NCBI RefSeq assembly: GCF_008122205.1
Contig: NZ_PHNJ01000011.1
Span: 1 to 64,000 of the forward strand
Reading direction: 5' to 3'
Length of the DNA: 64,000 bases
Origin: Natronococcus pandeyae
Lineage (GTDB): Archaea; Halobacteriota; Halobacteria; Halobacteriales; Natrialbaceae
In this document: positions 9,552-18,167 of the stretch, piece by piece
Numbering within the stretch: position 1 is the first letter of the stretch
Layout of the letters: every line of letters begins with the position of its first letter
Position numbers and translations under genes: made by a program
Notes under the pieces: model-generated
What the model was told of the DNA's origin: nothing
Database searches by the model: none
The model's input: the letters and a program-made list of their open reading frames with translations, nothing else

Positions 9552-11480
9552 TTAGAGGCCGTCGACGGTCCCCTTGAGCCGGTAGGCGTCGATCGCTGCG
9601 GCGACCGGCAGTTCGAGCGAGTCGCCGTCGTCCTCGTATCCGAACGCCTCGTCATCCGGTTCGTAGTCGCCGAAAATCCGCAGATCGGTATCGGGTCGGT
9701 TCGCCGCGCTCGTGAGCGCGCCGGTATCGGTCCGGTCGAACGCGACGCGGAGTTCCGCCGCCTCCTCGTCAAGCGCGACGTCCACCGCCTCGGCAACGAC
9801 CCCCGTCTGCGTGACGGCGACAAACGTTTCCGGGACGACGTCGACCGCCGTCACCGGGGCGTCGAATACGAACGTCAGTTGGCCGCGGGTCCGATCGACA
9901 TCTCTGCTCTCACCGACGTCCTCGTCGACCCGGAGCATCCGTTCGTCAGTCCGTGGCGAGACCTGACCCGCCTCCTCGAGGGCGTCGAGGACGATCTGGC
10001 CAACGAACTCATCGGACTCGGAGACGACTTCGGCATCCGCGAGGACATCGCGCGCTCCGAGGAGGAAATCGAGCGTGGCGAGTTCGTACGTTTCCTCGGG
10101 GTCGAGCGGTTCGTCGCCGACGTAGAAGTTCTCGGCGACGGCGTCGCCGTCGTGACCACGCCACTCGTACTGCACTCCCGAGACCTGTTTGCCCGGTTGG
10201 GCGCCGAAGCTCGACCAAGGGAGGGCCGAGACTTGACTGGAGAGGTACTCAATGATGGTCTCGCCGGTGACCTCGGCGACGACGAGTCGGTTCGGGAACG
10301 GCAGGATGTTGAGCACGTCGAGCCCGTCGATCTCGCCGGGGCCGTAGACGTCGTTCGTTCGGATGCCGCCTGGGTTCAAGATTGCGAGGTCGGCGTCCGC
10401 GTACTCGCGCATTGCGTCGGTTGCGAGGTTCCCGAACGCGCTCTCGGTACCGTAGTTCGTATCGACGCGAACGTCGAGGGGGACGTCGGTCTCGAAGAAC
10501 GGGTGTCCGTACTCGTCCTCGAGGTCGCCGCGCCACTCCTCGACGATCGCTTCCATGCCGGCGTCGGGCTCGATGTCGGTCGTTACTTCGACCAGTTCGT
10601 AGTCGACCAGTTCGCCCGCCGCGTCGAAGGTCAACGCGCCGAGGTAGCCGAACTCCTTGCCGACTCGGCTGACGACCGAGCCGTCGATGATCGTCGGCGG
10701 TTCCGGTGTCTCGTCCACGACATCGTCCGGCAGGTCATCGATTCCATCGACGTCGCCCGAGGAGCCGACGAACGCGTCGACCCCGGCGACTTCGGTCGGC
10801 ACGTCGAACTTATCACCCTGGGGCACGCGGCCGGCACAGACGATGAGGTCCGCACCCTCGTCGTCGAGCGCGGCGACGGCCTCCTCGGCGGCCTCGGTCT
10901 GGCCGAGCACCTGCCAATCATCGGGGTAGTCGGTCGTCGAGGTGAAGTCCTCTCGGGCGAGCGAAAAGAACCCAATCGTAAACTCGCCGACGTCGACGGT
11001 CGTCCAGCGTTCGGTACCGGGAACCGGCTCGCCGTCGTCGGTAAGCAACTGGGCGTTCACCCACGGGAACTCGCTGTCCTCGAAACGGTCGGCGGCGATG
11101 TCGGCACCGAAATCGAAGTCGTGATGGCTGACGCCGTTGACGACCGGGTCGAGTTTGTTGAGCGCCGGCACCATGTGCTCGCCCTCGTAGACGAGGCTGA
11201 GCACCGACGGCGAGAGGTCGTCGCCGCCGCCGACAAACACGGCATTGTCGTGTTCCTCGAGTAGGTCGCTCACGGCAGTCGCGTAGCGTGCGATGTTCGG
11301 CTCGTCGTCGTCGCCGAACCGGCCGTCAAAGTGCGTATCGTAGACGAGCGTGACCGTCTCGTCGTCGACTGCGGCGGTGGCTGAGGTCACGGCACCGGTA
11401 GTGCCGAGTACCGAAAGGCCAGCTGTCGTCTGCAGAAGTCGTCGTCGCGTTCCATCGACCCGTGTGTGATCTTCTGACAT
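9552..11480 (-). CDS. Tat-exported 5'-nucleotidase/UshA-family protein with a degraded metal site
   Basis: A 642-residue exported protein. The Tat signal is TRRRLLQTTAGLSVLG. A calcineurin-like phosphoesterase domain (about 42-260) is followed by a 5'-nucleotidase C-terminal domain with the substrate-clamping NPGGIR motif (about residue 375) and the GxxxxxxLPFPN segment, then about 130 extra acidic residues. The family needs a metal set of DxH, GD, GNHE, a lone His and GHxH. Here DTH (48-50) and GGDD (about 85-88) are present. GNHE is replaced by SHHD (118-121), the lone-His segment reads CAGRVP, and GHxH is replaced by SSGD. It may therefore be an altered or inactive nucleotidase, perhaps a binding protein. 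It is oriented with the dpp operon but separated by 179 bases. Confidence 0.85.
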   Translation of the reverse strand: MSEDHTRVDGTRRRLLQTTAGLSVLGTTGAVTSATAAVDDETVTLVYDTHFDGRFGDDDEPNIARYATAVSDLLEEHDNAVFVGGGDDLSPSVLSLVYEGEHMVPALNKLDPVVNGVSHHDFDFGADIAADRFEDSEFPWVNAQLLTDDGEPVPGTERWTTVDVGEFTIGFFSLAREDFTSTTDYPDDWQVLGQTEAAEEAVAALDDEGADLIVCAGRVPQGDKFDVPTEVAGVDAFVGSSGDVDGIDDLPDDVVDETPEPPTIIDGSVVSRVGKEFGYLGALTFDAAGELVDYELVEVTTDIEPDAGMEAIVEEWRGDLEDEYGHPFFETDVPLDVRVDTNYGTESAFGNLATDAMREYADADLAILNPGGIRTNDVYGPGEIDGLDVLNILPFPNRLVVAEVTGETIIEYLSSQVSALPWSSFGAQPGKQVSGVQYEWRGHDGDAVAENFYVGDEPLDPEETYELATLDFLLGARDVLADAEVVSESDEFVGQIVLDALEEAGQVSPRTDERMLRVDEDVGESRDVDRTRGQLTFVFDAPVTAVDVVPETFVAVTQTGVVAEAVDVALDEEAAELRVAFDRTDTGALTSAANRPDTDLRIFGDYEPDDEAFGYEDDGDSLELPVAAAIDAYRLKGTVDGL

Positions 11481-11948
11481 ACAGATCCAGGGTAGGAGGG
11501 ATAGGTGTTAACTCCTTATAATTCCGTTTCTCATGAAACAGCATCTCGCCCGACACTGTCTGCTTGAGTCAATTAAGGAACAAGGAGTGATGGGAATATA
11601 ACATACTCTAGGGTGACTGAGGGTAATAGAGGCGCGTACCTTAGACCACAACCACCATGATATACCCTGTCGAAGGGAAATTCACCTCTCTTCGGTCTGA
11701 GTTACCTGCAAATTCTACTAGGTAGTCGCATTACTCGACGGTTCAAAACTGACAACCAATTACCCAGAGTGAAGGGTAGTCGACTAATCTTAGTTTGTCT
11801 GAGGAGTAGACTAAACGGGAAGACTGTTCTGATTCATACCCGATATTTTTGAGACTAGCCTCGGTCACTATCGTTCTCAATGTAATTCCCAGGCAGAGAA
11901 CGTGGCTATTCGCAAACTTCTAGTGGCGAGTGTGAGTTACATTGTCTG
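11481..11948. promoter_or_regulatory. divergent intergenic region upstream of the Lrp-type regulator
   Basis: These 468 bases lie between the leftward nucleotidase-like gene and the rightward Lrp gene. The region is AT-richer than its neighbours and contains the imperfectly repeated motif GTAGTCGACTAATC and GAGTAGACTAAAC (around 11776-11818), a possible regulator site. The Lrp promoter is probably the AT stretch ATACCCGATATTTTTGAG (about 11837-11854) or nearer the start. No ORF is supported. Confidence 0.35.
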
Positions 11949-12401
11949 ATGGCCTACGAAAATCTCGACACAGATTTGATCAATGAACTTCTCGGTGATG
12001 GTCGCGCTAGTCTTCGAAGTCTAGCGGAGGAACTCGATGTGTCCGTGACGACGGTCTCGAATCACCTTTCTGATCTCGAGGAGAACGGCGTTATCCAAGG
12101 GTACACACCAGTCGTCGACTACGACGCTCTCGGTTACGATGTGACCGCTGTGATGCAGCTCAAAGCTGAAGGCGATGCACTCGCTGAAATCACGGAGACG
12201 CTGCAAGATCACGACCAGATGATATCTATCTACGAGGTCACTGGCGACTACGATATCGTCGTGATCGGTAAGTTCAGAGATACTGATGATATGAACGACC
12301 AGATCAAAGCCCTAATTACGGATCCCAATATCACACAGTCGAACACCAGTATCGTTCTTGAAAGCGTCGCTGAGAACGGGCAGTTCAAGCTCGAGAGCTG
12401 A
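11949..12401 (+). CDS. Lrp/AsnC-family transcriptional regulator
   Basis: A 150-residue regulator. A winged helix-turn-helix occupies residues 5-55 ([20 protein letters not shown]) and an Asp/Glu-rich RAM ligand-binding domain covers about 70-145, including a [15 protein letters not shown] strand pair typical of the family. Such proteins form octamers and sense amino acids. Its position near, and divergent from, a peptide transporter region makes nitrogen or peptide control plausible, but that link is inference. Length is normal. A long upstream region is available for autoregulation. Confidence 0.9.
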   Translation: MAYENLDTDLINELLGDGRASLRSLAEELDVSVTTVSNHLSDLEENGVIQGYTPVVDYDALGYDVTAVMQLKAEGDALAEITETLQDHDQMISIYEVTGDYDIVVIGKFRDTDDMNDQIKALITDPNITQSNTSIVLESVAENGQFKLES

Positions 12402-12564
12402 CAACCCCTCTTCTGAGGGATGAAGCGAGTCCAACGGTCGGATGCGAAGGCCGTCGAATTGTTCGATATGTTCGTCCAGCAGCATTCTTACATTCCGTTT
12501 CCCGAATTGCTCGACGGTGCGACGCTTCGCGTGCTCTACTATGGGATGAACAGGCGCAAAACCT

Positions 12565-12578
12565 CGCCGTTTACGGCG
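12565..12578. repeat. tnpB-element end hairpin (remnant)
   Basis: The stem CGCCG/CGGCG with loop TTTA is followed by AATACGCGCCGTCACT and, 40 bases later, GGATATTCCAC. The same two blocks occur at 48101-48160. Here they precede a tnpB fragment, so this is a left-end remnant of an IS1341-type element. Confidence 0.5.
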
Positions 12579-12699
12579 GGAATACGCGCCGTCACTGAAC
12601 GACACAAACCACCGATGACAGCAGTGCTGGATATTCCACACCCCAATTCAAATAATTACAACATATCGTCTCATAACCAGTTATGGAAACGCTCCACGA

Positions 12700-12867
12700 A
12701 TGCACGTCCACCGCACACAACGAGCGAGAATCCGCACCCACTCGCAAGTGGCGCGGATGCTCGACCTGCACGCGTGGAGTGCCAGTAAGATGTTGCGAAC
12801 TATCACGGGCGTGCTCGACCAACGGGCACGGGACGAACCCTTCGGGGATTCGCGTTCACCACGTTGA
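12700..12867 (+). pseudogene. tnpB N-terminal fragment (IS1341-type)
   Basis: This 55-codon frame reads RARIRTHSQVARMLDLHAWS ASKM and aligns with the N-terminus of the full TnpB at 48962 (ASIQNYSQMEEPLDSHGF AASKL). It stops after about 55 residues, with nothing of the RuvC or zinc-finger parts following. It is therefore a truncated remnant of an RNA-guided nuclease gene of a solo transposon. The left-end blocks described at 12565 lie just upstream, so the whole piece 12550-12870 is one decayed element. Confidence 0.65.
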
Positions 12868-12952
12868 TGGTTCGTATATTGTCTTCCGAGAGACGAAGTC
12901 TCTCCTGATCACGAAAATCTCCGACTTTCGAACCACTGACCCCCAAGGCAGT

Positions 12953-13357
12953 TCACTCGTCTTCCGCGCCTGTGAGCCGTCTGAGAGCGACGTAGAGGAC
13001 GACGAACATCACGGCGAAGACGATGAGACCCTGTACCGCCTTGGCAACTCCGCTCTTTTCGGTGCTATCGGCCGGGCCATCCGCCGCCGGTTCCTCGCTT
13101 TGATCGTCCGCCGTTCGGTCGTCCTCGGTCGTTTCGGCTGCGTCTTCGGTCGCCTCGGCGGTTGTTGTCTCCTCTGTCGTCTCGGGAGTCGCGACTCCGG
13201 TCGTCTCTTCGACCGCCTCGCGGATCGGATCGCGAAGCGGCGAAGACATGCCGGCGCGGACGGCCTCCTTGACGACCAGTTGGACCAGTTCGTGCTCGAG
13301 GTCGAGGTCCTCGAGCGTCGACGCTATCAATGGATCGCTGTTTTCAGTCTGAGACAT
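12953..13357 (-). CDS. small C-tail-anchored acidic protein
   Basis: A 134-residue protein. The N-terminal ~50 residues form a helical soluble segment (LEHELVQLVVKEAVRAGM). Then comes a low-complexity Thr/Glu/Asp/Ala linker (about 52-100), and near the C-terminus a single hydrophobic helix (VQGLIVFAVMFVVLYVAL). No signal peptide is present, so it is probably inserted by its tail and faces the cytoplasm. No domain is recognised; function unknown. It stands alone among transposon debris. Confidence 0.6.
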   Translation of the reverse strand: MSQTENSDPLIASTLEDLDLEHELVQLVVKEAVRAGMSSPLRDPIREAVEETTGVATPETTEETTTAEATEDAAETTEDDRTADDQSEEPAADGPADSTEKSGVAKAVQGLIVFAVMFVVLYVALRRLTGAEDE

Positions 13358-13563
13358 GGCGATTCCGTAGCGGACGATACAATCTACAGTCGGATAACTC
13401 TTCTAGAAGAGCGATAGTGACCACGGGACGAGACACAGTCGTTCGGGTGATTGTTCCGGGAAGAGCGCGAGACCCAGCGGACCCGCGAAAGCGAACGCGC
13501 ATCGGCTTCGGGTTCGTCCAATGAGACTCGCGAGCGAACGTGGCGAAGATGGTTGCGAGCGAT

Positions 13564-13845
13564 CCAAAAGTCGGTACAGACCGGAATCCTCATCGTGTCG
13601 TACTCGCCGAGTCGATCCAGCACGTCGGGAACCTCCTCGAGCGAGCAGGTTTCGGTGACGATCGTTCCGGGATCGATCTCGCCGCCGTCGATCATCTTGA
13701 AGATCTCCTCGTACTCGTTCGGTGGCATGCCATAGGTGCCGTAGAACTCGCGTTCGTCGGTGACCATGGTATCGACCGGGATGGATACCTCGCCGCCCTC
13801 GTCGGAGGTCGTCATTCCGATGCTGAAATCCTGAGAAGCTCGAGG
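13564..13845 (-). pseudogene. C-terminal fragment of a zinc-type alcohol dehydrogenase
   Basis: The frame reads IGMTTSDEGGEVSIPVDTMV, continues through YGTYGMPPNEYEEIF, and ends IPVCTDF, which matches the last ~90 residues of zinc-dependent alcohol dehydrogenases. The catalytic N-terminal domain and Rossmann core are absent. At the expected terminus the codon after TDF is TGG, so the frame runs on for about 60 meaningless residues. It is truncated and has lost its stop, hence a pseudogene. Confidence 0.7.
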
Positions 13846-14171
13846 AATTCACTTGCCTTCTGTGCGACGTTGCCGCCGGCGCGGTCTCATCGATGGTCGT
13901 GGCATTGTCGTCCAAGCTGACGTCGCCAATGAGATCGGGACGGTTCAATCGCTGTCAACGATCGACGGGCCGCTCGAGCCAGTCTTCCCAGAGTTCTGTT
14001 TTTGTATATCTCATCGCCTCTGTTGAAATCCTCTTCTCTAGACACCTATTTTGTGAGAATACTGTTCACTACACCTGCAGGCTAACCGATTTTCACAGGT
14101 GATTCTGGATAGAGGAGCGAAAGGAGCCACGTTACCAACTGTTAGTAGAAAATCGTCTGTGATTGTAGAAT
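13846..14171. other. non-coding or decayed stretch
   Basis: About 325 bases between the dehydrogenase fragment and the end of the beta-lactamase-like gene. No frame resembles a protein. The right part (14020-14170) is AT-rich. Confidence 0.4.
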
Positions 14172-15308
14172 TCAGTAGTCCAGTAGTGCCAACCTGACGG
14201 CATCGGACATCTCACTAACCCGAGCTGCGTGTTCCCATGATTCCTCGCGAATGCCGTTTGTGACATAGGCGAACCCCACGGTTAGTTCCGGGTCACCCCA
14301 GCCAAAGATACTCCCTAGTCCAGCATGGCCGAACATTCGTTCTCGACTGAATGAGCCAAACATGTCGTTGGCCAGCCCACCAGTCCAGAACCCTAGGGCA
14401 TATCGCGCTGGCCGTGACAGCGTGCCGTCTGATTCCGTCTCAGCGTGGGTCTGGGTCGCTTCGGCGACCGTTTCTTCGTCGAGAAGGCGGGTTCCATCGA
14501 GTTCGCCACCGTTAGCAATGCAGGCATAGAACCGGGCCATGTCTCGGGCAGTCCCGATGCCGTTGGCAGCCGGGATCACCGCCCGACGAACAGTCTCGTC
14601 GTTGAACGCCTCAGCCGACTCGGAGGCAGGGATACCGAGTCCCTCGCTGGGGTCACGACAGCGATCGAACATCTCAAACCCGGACAACGTCGCAACATCG
14701 TCCTCCTCGTCTTCGTCTAACCCGATCGCTGACTCCTCCATGTCCAGCGGGTCGAAGACGTTCTCGGCGACGTACTCGTCGACATGTTGTCCGCTGATGC
14801 GACGGATGAGTTCGCCGACGAGCCAGCCGTAGTTGAACGTGTGGTACGCCGGTTGTTCGCCGGGCTTGAAGACCGGTTCGATCTCCTCCATTGCTTCGAC
14901 GACGGCGTCCCAATCGCCCCACTTCTCGGCTTTGTCATCGAACTCGCCGTACGGGATCCCGGCGGTGTGACCGAGCACTTGCCGGATCGTGATCTCGGAT
15001 TTCTCCGTGTCGGCGTCGGCGAACTCCGGCCAGTGATCGACCACGGGGTCGTCGTAGTCGGCTCTCCCATCCTCGATGAGTTGGTGCAGCCCAACTCCCG
15101 CGTACGGTTTCGTACACGAAAAAATGAGATGTCGCGTTTCCGATGTGGTCTCGCCGCCCTCCGGGCCAGTCGTTCCGCCTGCGAAATCCACCACGAGTTC
15201 CCCATCGACGTAGACAGCCAATTGGGCACCGTGATGCAACCCGACATCGAGATGCCGGTCGAACTCCGCTTTGAGTTGTTGTCGATCGCTCTCGGTGATC
15301 TGTGCCAT
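14172..15308 (-). CDS. serine beta-lactamase-fold hydrolase (class C / EstB-like)
   Basis: A 378-residue cytoplasmic serine hydrolase of the penicillin-binding-protein-like fold. The nucleophile motif SxxK is SCTK (in IFSCTKPY, about residue 64). The second motif is a Tyr/Asn pair in the segment YHTFNYGW, and the third-motif region is GHAGLGSIFGW in place of KTG, as in esterase-type members. Haloarchaea lack peptidoglycan, so esterase or peptidase activity is more likely than lactam hydrolysis (inference). The start at 15308 (MAQITES) is chosen over ones 18 and 54 bases upstream because the upstream residues look like untranslated leader. Flanking debris suggests an isolated accessory gene. 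Confidence 0.87.
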   Translation of the reverse strand: MAQITESDRQQLKAEFDRHLDVGLHHGAQLAVYVDGELVVDFAGGTTGPEGGETTSETRHLIFSCTKPYAGVGLHQLIEDGRADYDDPVVDHWPEFADADTEKSEITIRQVLGHTAGIPYGEFDDKAEKWGDWDAVVEAMEEIEPVFKPGEQPAYHTFNYGWLVGELIRRISGQHVDEYVAENVFDPLDMEESAIGLDEDEEDDVATLSGFEMFDRCRDPSEGLGIPASESAEAFNDETVRRAVIPAANGIGTARDMARFYACIANGGELDGTRLLDEETVAEATQTHAETESDGTLSRPARYALGFWTGGLANDMFGSFSRERMFGHAGLGSIFGWGDPELTVGFAYVTNGIREESWEHAARVSEMSDAVRLALLDY

Positions 15309-15667
15309 GCCCTGATCAGGACACATGGAGATAAATATTTTAGTAAAATGAAAAAACTGCAAAGATCAGCTGTGGTTACTACCTCATCTGTCCTGATCGT
15401 TGGAGGGATCGGTCGAGATCGTGGACGAGGCAGGCGAGGGCCAAGGTCACGAAACTGTTTCCACCAGCGTCGTGAACGTTACGCGATAGGTTTCTTAGAA
15501 GCGCGTTTCGAGACTCTCCCGGTTACTTCTTTCAGTCTGCTTAGACTTGGAACCTATACATCATAGTTCCATCTTCGCAACATCAGTTTTGAACGAGTTG
15601 ATGAGCTTCGTCATGTCGGTCGTCGGCTTCGCGGTGAATAGGAAGAGGTTCTCTTGTGATTATTAGC
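15309..15667. other. decayed stretch, possible old transposase end
   Basis: No intact gene. On the minus strand the frame FVTLALACLVHDLDRSLQ (around 15395-15460) looks protein-like and could be the tail of an IS5- or IS4-type transposase. I could not align it convincingly. Confidence 0.25.
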
Positions 15668-16651
15668 TTATCTGTTGTTCCAGCACTCGAGCGAAAGTTC
15701 GTACTCATAGCGAGCCGATCCATAGCTACTAACCCAGATGGTATAGGTGCCAGTTTTTGGAAGACGGTACTCTGAGAGAACGAATTCCTCCCCCGTGAAC
15801 GTAGTCTCGGCCCCGGGGACGTACGTTCCGTCTGGCTCGAACCGGGAGCCATCGTATCGGCCATCAGGATCGAACAGTCGTGGCCTCGGTCGCGCCGGTT
15901 CCTCAGCACTTCGCGTAGTGATCGTTACGCTGTCCCCGCACTTACCCTCGAAAGTATACACATCGTAGAGTTGGGAGGAGTTGTCACGATAGCGGACGTC
16001 ATCATCGGTGAATTCGCCGACGATTGTTTCACCGCACTCAATGGGGACTAACTCCGGAGAGCGGTCAGTGACGGGGGTCCGATCGCTGCAGTACGCTTCG
16101 AGCACATACTCGAAAGTCGGGTCGGCTTTAAACGCCGCCGTAGCGACGAGCCGATACGTCCCGTCGGACGGAAGTCGCGCGGCGACGTGCGCACCGCCCC
16201 AGTACCCAGCCTCTGGATCGTAACCGATGAGTTCGTCGCCGTCGAACAGAAACAGCGCAGGGTCGCCTTTGTAGTAGACCGGATCATCACCGTAACCGGG
16301 TTCGTAGTTGGGGTTCGGAACGCTGTCGGTATACGCAGAGAAATAAACCCGCTCGTTGGCGTACCCGTCGAAATGATACTCGTGGTATCGATATCCCCCT
16401 CGAGCGCCGTTCATCGCGTCCTCACCCGTCGGCGTGCGCGGGTCGTCTTCGGTGAACTGGGCACTCACCAGTTCCCCACATTCAAGCGGGCGTGACTCCG
16501 TGCTCTCGTCATCTATCTCGTTCGTTCCGCTGCCCTGATCAGCACTTGCCGCTGTGCTGAGCGCGATCCCCCCGCCGACGAGTGGCACACTGCCAATCCC
16601 TTTGAGTATGGCTCGTCGACCCAACGGTCTCTCGTTAAGTGGATCAGTCAT
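15668..16651 (-). CDS. Tat-exported protein with two PPC-like beta domains
   Basis: A 327-residue exported protein. The Tat signal GRRAILKGIGSVPLVGGGIA starts about 10 residues in when the ATG at 16651 is used. Two similar halves follow, each opening with a CG(E)-type strand (ECGELVSAQFTEDD at about 60 and ECGETIVGEFTDDD at about 205) and containing a YHFDGYANERV- or YTFEGKCGDSV-type strand and a closing GTYxxxVx strand. This is the pattern of bacterial pre-peptidase C-terminal (PPC) domains, small beta-sandwiches on secreted proteins. No catalytic domain is present, so a binding or structural role outside the cell is likely. Confidence 0.7.
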   Translation of the reverse strand: MTDPLNERPLGRRAILKGIGSVPLVGGGIALSTAASADQGSGTNEIDDESTESRPLECGELVSAQFTEDDPRTPTGEDAMNGARGGYRYHEYHFDGYANERVYFSAYTDSVPNPNYEPGYGDDPVYYKGDPALFLFDGDELIGYDPEAGYWGGAHVAARLPSDGTYRLVATAAFKADPTFEYVLEAYCSDRTPVTDRSPELVPIECGETIVGEFTDDDVRYRDNSSQLYDVYTFEGKCGDSVTITTRSAEEPARPRPRLFDPDGRYDGSRFEPDGTYVPGAETTFTGEEFVLSEYRLPKTGTYTIWVSSYGSARYEYELSLECWNNR

Positions 16652-16675
16652 TCCGATCTTCTCATACAGTACCAC

Positions 16676-16991
16676 TTGTATACTTATCGAGGCTATAATG
16701 TCGATCTTTCGAGTATCGCGCTTGTTTCGAACTTGGTACCGCGTTTATCGTTCAGATCAACAACATTCGCACTGTTGGGACTATCATCGTTAGAACTTCT
16801 GAGAAGTACATGATTCAATTGTATGCCTCTGATACGGTCCTCACTGAATTTTTTACGTGAGTGTTAGCTGAGTTGATCCCGAGCATCTGTTTTGTCACTG
16901 CAGCGCCGCTGGGGTGAGAACTGGATGGGGCTTGAGTGGTCCGTGCCGTATCGACTCGAGTACTGTGCGGAGCAAGACCTCCCTGGCTGGC
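16676..16991. promoter_or_regulatory. upstream region of the PPC-like protein gene
   Basis: About 315 bases. AT-rich near 16676-16760, with TATACTTATCGAGG close to the leftward start, a plausible TATA element. The rest (16780-16990) holds no supported feature. Confidence 0.3.
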
Positions 16992-17252
16992 CTACTCTGA
17001 CTCGCAAATCACGATCTCGTCACCATCATTGACAGTGATCTGTAGCCCCTCGTAAGAAAAAGTAATCGTGACGTCGTTCCCTTTCTCGATGAGCGTCTCG
17101 AGTGCATCAGCCGAAATCGTCTCCCCCAGCGGCGGCAGATCCAGCGGATCAGTATCCTGAACAGTAGCGACCGCGTCGACCAGTGCGACTACTGTCGGTT
17201 CTTCTTCTGAATATTCAGACTGATACTCGATCCGAGTGTTATCATCAATCAT
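16992..17252 (-). CDS. HalOD1-type output-domain protein
   Basis: An 86-residue stand-alone HalOD1 domain, the small haloarchaeal output module often found on two-component proteins. Typical features are the opening 'VVALVDAVATVQDTDPLDLPPLGETI', the central 'DALETLI' helix and the closing 'TFSYEGLQITVNDGDEIVI' strands. It probably binds a partner or nucleic acid in signalling; the role is not established. It is followed by transposase debris and may be an isolated survivor. Confidence 0.8.
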   Translation of the reverse strand: MIDDNTRIEYQSEYSEEEPTVVALVDAVATVQDTDPLDLPPLGETISADALETLIEKGNDVTITFSYEGLQITVNDGDEIVICESE

Positions 17253-17290
17253 ATCACTAATAGAGGACGTGTCTGTGTCACTCAGTGCCT

Positions 17291-17934
17291 TTAGATGGAC
17301 TGAGATGGTAAAAACACCATGTGTGTTCTCGTTAAATGTGGTCTCAAAAGGGACAAAAACGGGAGAGGGGAACTCTCAATGTTCAAGCCCATCTCTGACG
17401 CTTGCACGACTGCCCACCCACGAGTTATGAAAACGGTCAACGTGCATTTGAAAGTATGAAGCCACTTTTCGATACGGTTTCGGTCAACGTAATCGAGCCG
17501 ACCGCTCAATCCCAATCGAAAGAGGGCAGTCAGATACTCGTAGTCATCGACGAGAAACACAGTGTCGGAGAAATCGTGTTTCCCGGTCAATCGATATAGG
17601 GATGCAGCGGCTGGATCAGTGCCTCGCCGTCCAGAGACTGCGACGTCGAGAATCAACCGAGAGTCGGTAGCTATTGCAACGTACACCCAAAACCATTCGC
17701 CAGTGACCTTAACAGAAGTCTCATCAATTGCGACCCACGACGGCGACACCATCCTCAGAACGCGTTGCGTTCTGCTGTCGAGGCGAATCAGTAATTCGCC
17801 GACCATTGGAGAGCGATGCTCTCCAAGAGGCCGCACGAGAGCTTCGCTCTTATGAACGTCGCCGCCCGCTCACGCTCCCATGCTTCATCAAATTCCGCCG
17901 TATAGCACTCGCTGAGCAGGTCTGCGAGCGACAT
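17291..17934 (-). pseudogene. IS6-family transposase, broken copy
   Basis: The frames here match the transposase at 48191-48867. The N-terminal piece opens SLADLLSECYTAEFDEAWER at 17934. The ~60 residues after it (the HTH part) are missing or replaced. The DDE core returns as WVAIDETSVKV, DVAVSGRRGTDPAAASLYRL and VFLVDDYEYLTALFRLGL, and the C-terminus after FK is frameshifted (WLHTFKC then TLTVFITRGW instead of MRVDRFHNSW). It has at least two frame changes and a deletion, so it cannot be active alone. Confidence 0.85.
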
Positions 17935-18167
17935 AGCCAAACTAACTCAACGACCTGCTCGCTTCTCAAACTGCGCTAACTAGATGACACCGAATCACGT
18001 TAGAACCGCGATATTGTGTCAGTTATGATCGCTGGTGAATACGGATTGGCTCCAGCGAGACTGCTCGGTCACTCGAGTTCGCTATTCTCGGTTTTCTCTA
18101 AATACACACGAGCATAACATCACTGTGATTGGCATATCTTTTAATAAGAGGGCTATCATCATTATCT
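17935..18167. other. gap upstream of the lipoprotein gene
   Basis: No gene. An AT-rich stretch reading TATCTTTTAATAAGAG lies 20-35 bases before the ATG at 18168 and is a good TATA candidate for it. Confidence 0.4.

Noticed and set aside
9495-11264. 589-codon plus-strand frame
   Set aside because: Antisense to the nucleotidase-like gene, which has a Tat signal and family motifs. Long antisense frames are common in this GC-rich DNA.
12420-12788. 122-codon plus-strand frame after the Lrp gene
   Set aside because: It crosses a transposon-end hairpin and a tnpB fragment read in another frame. No protein-like composition.
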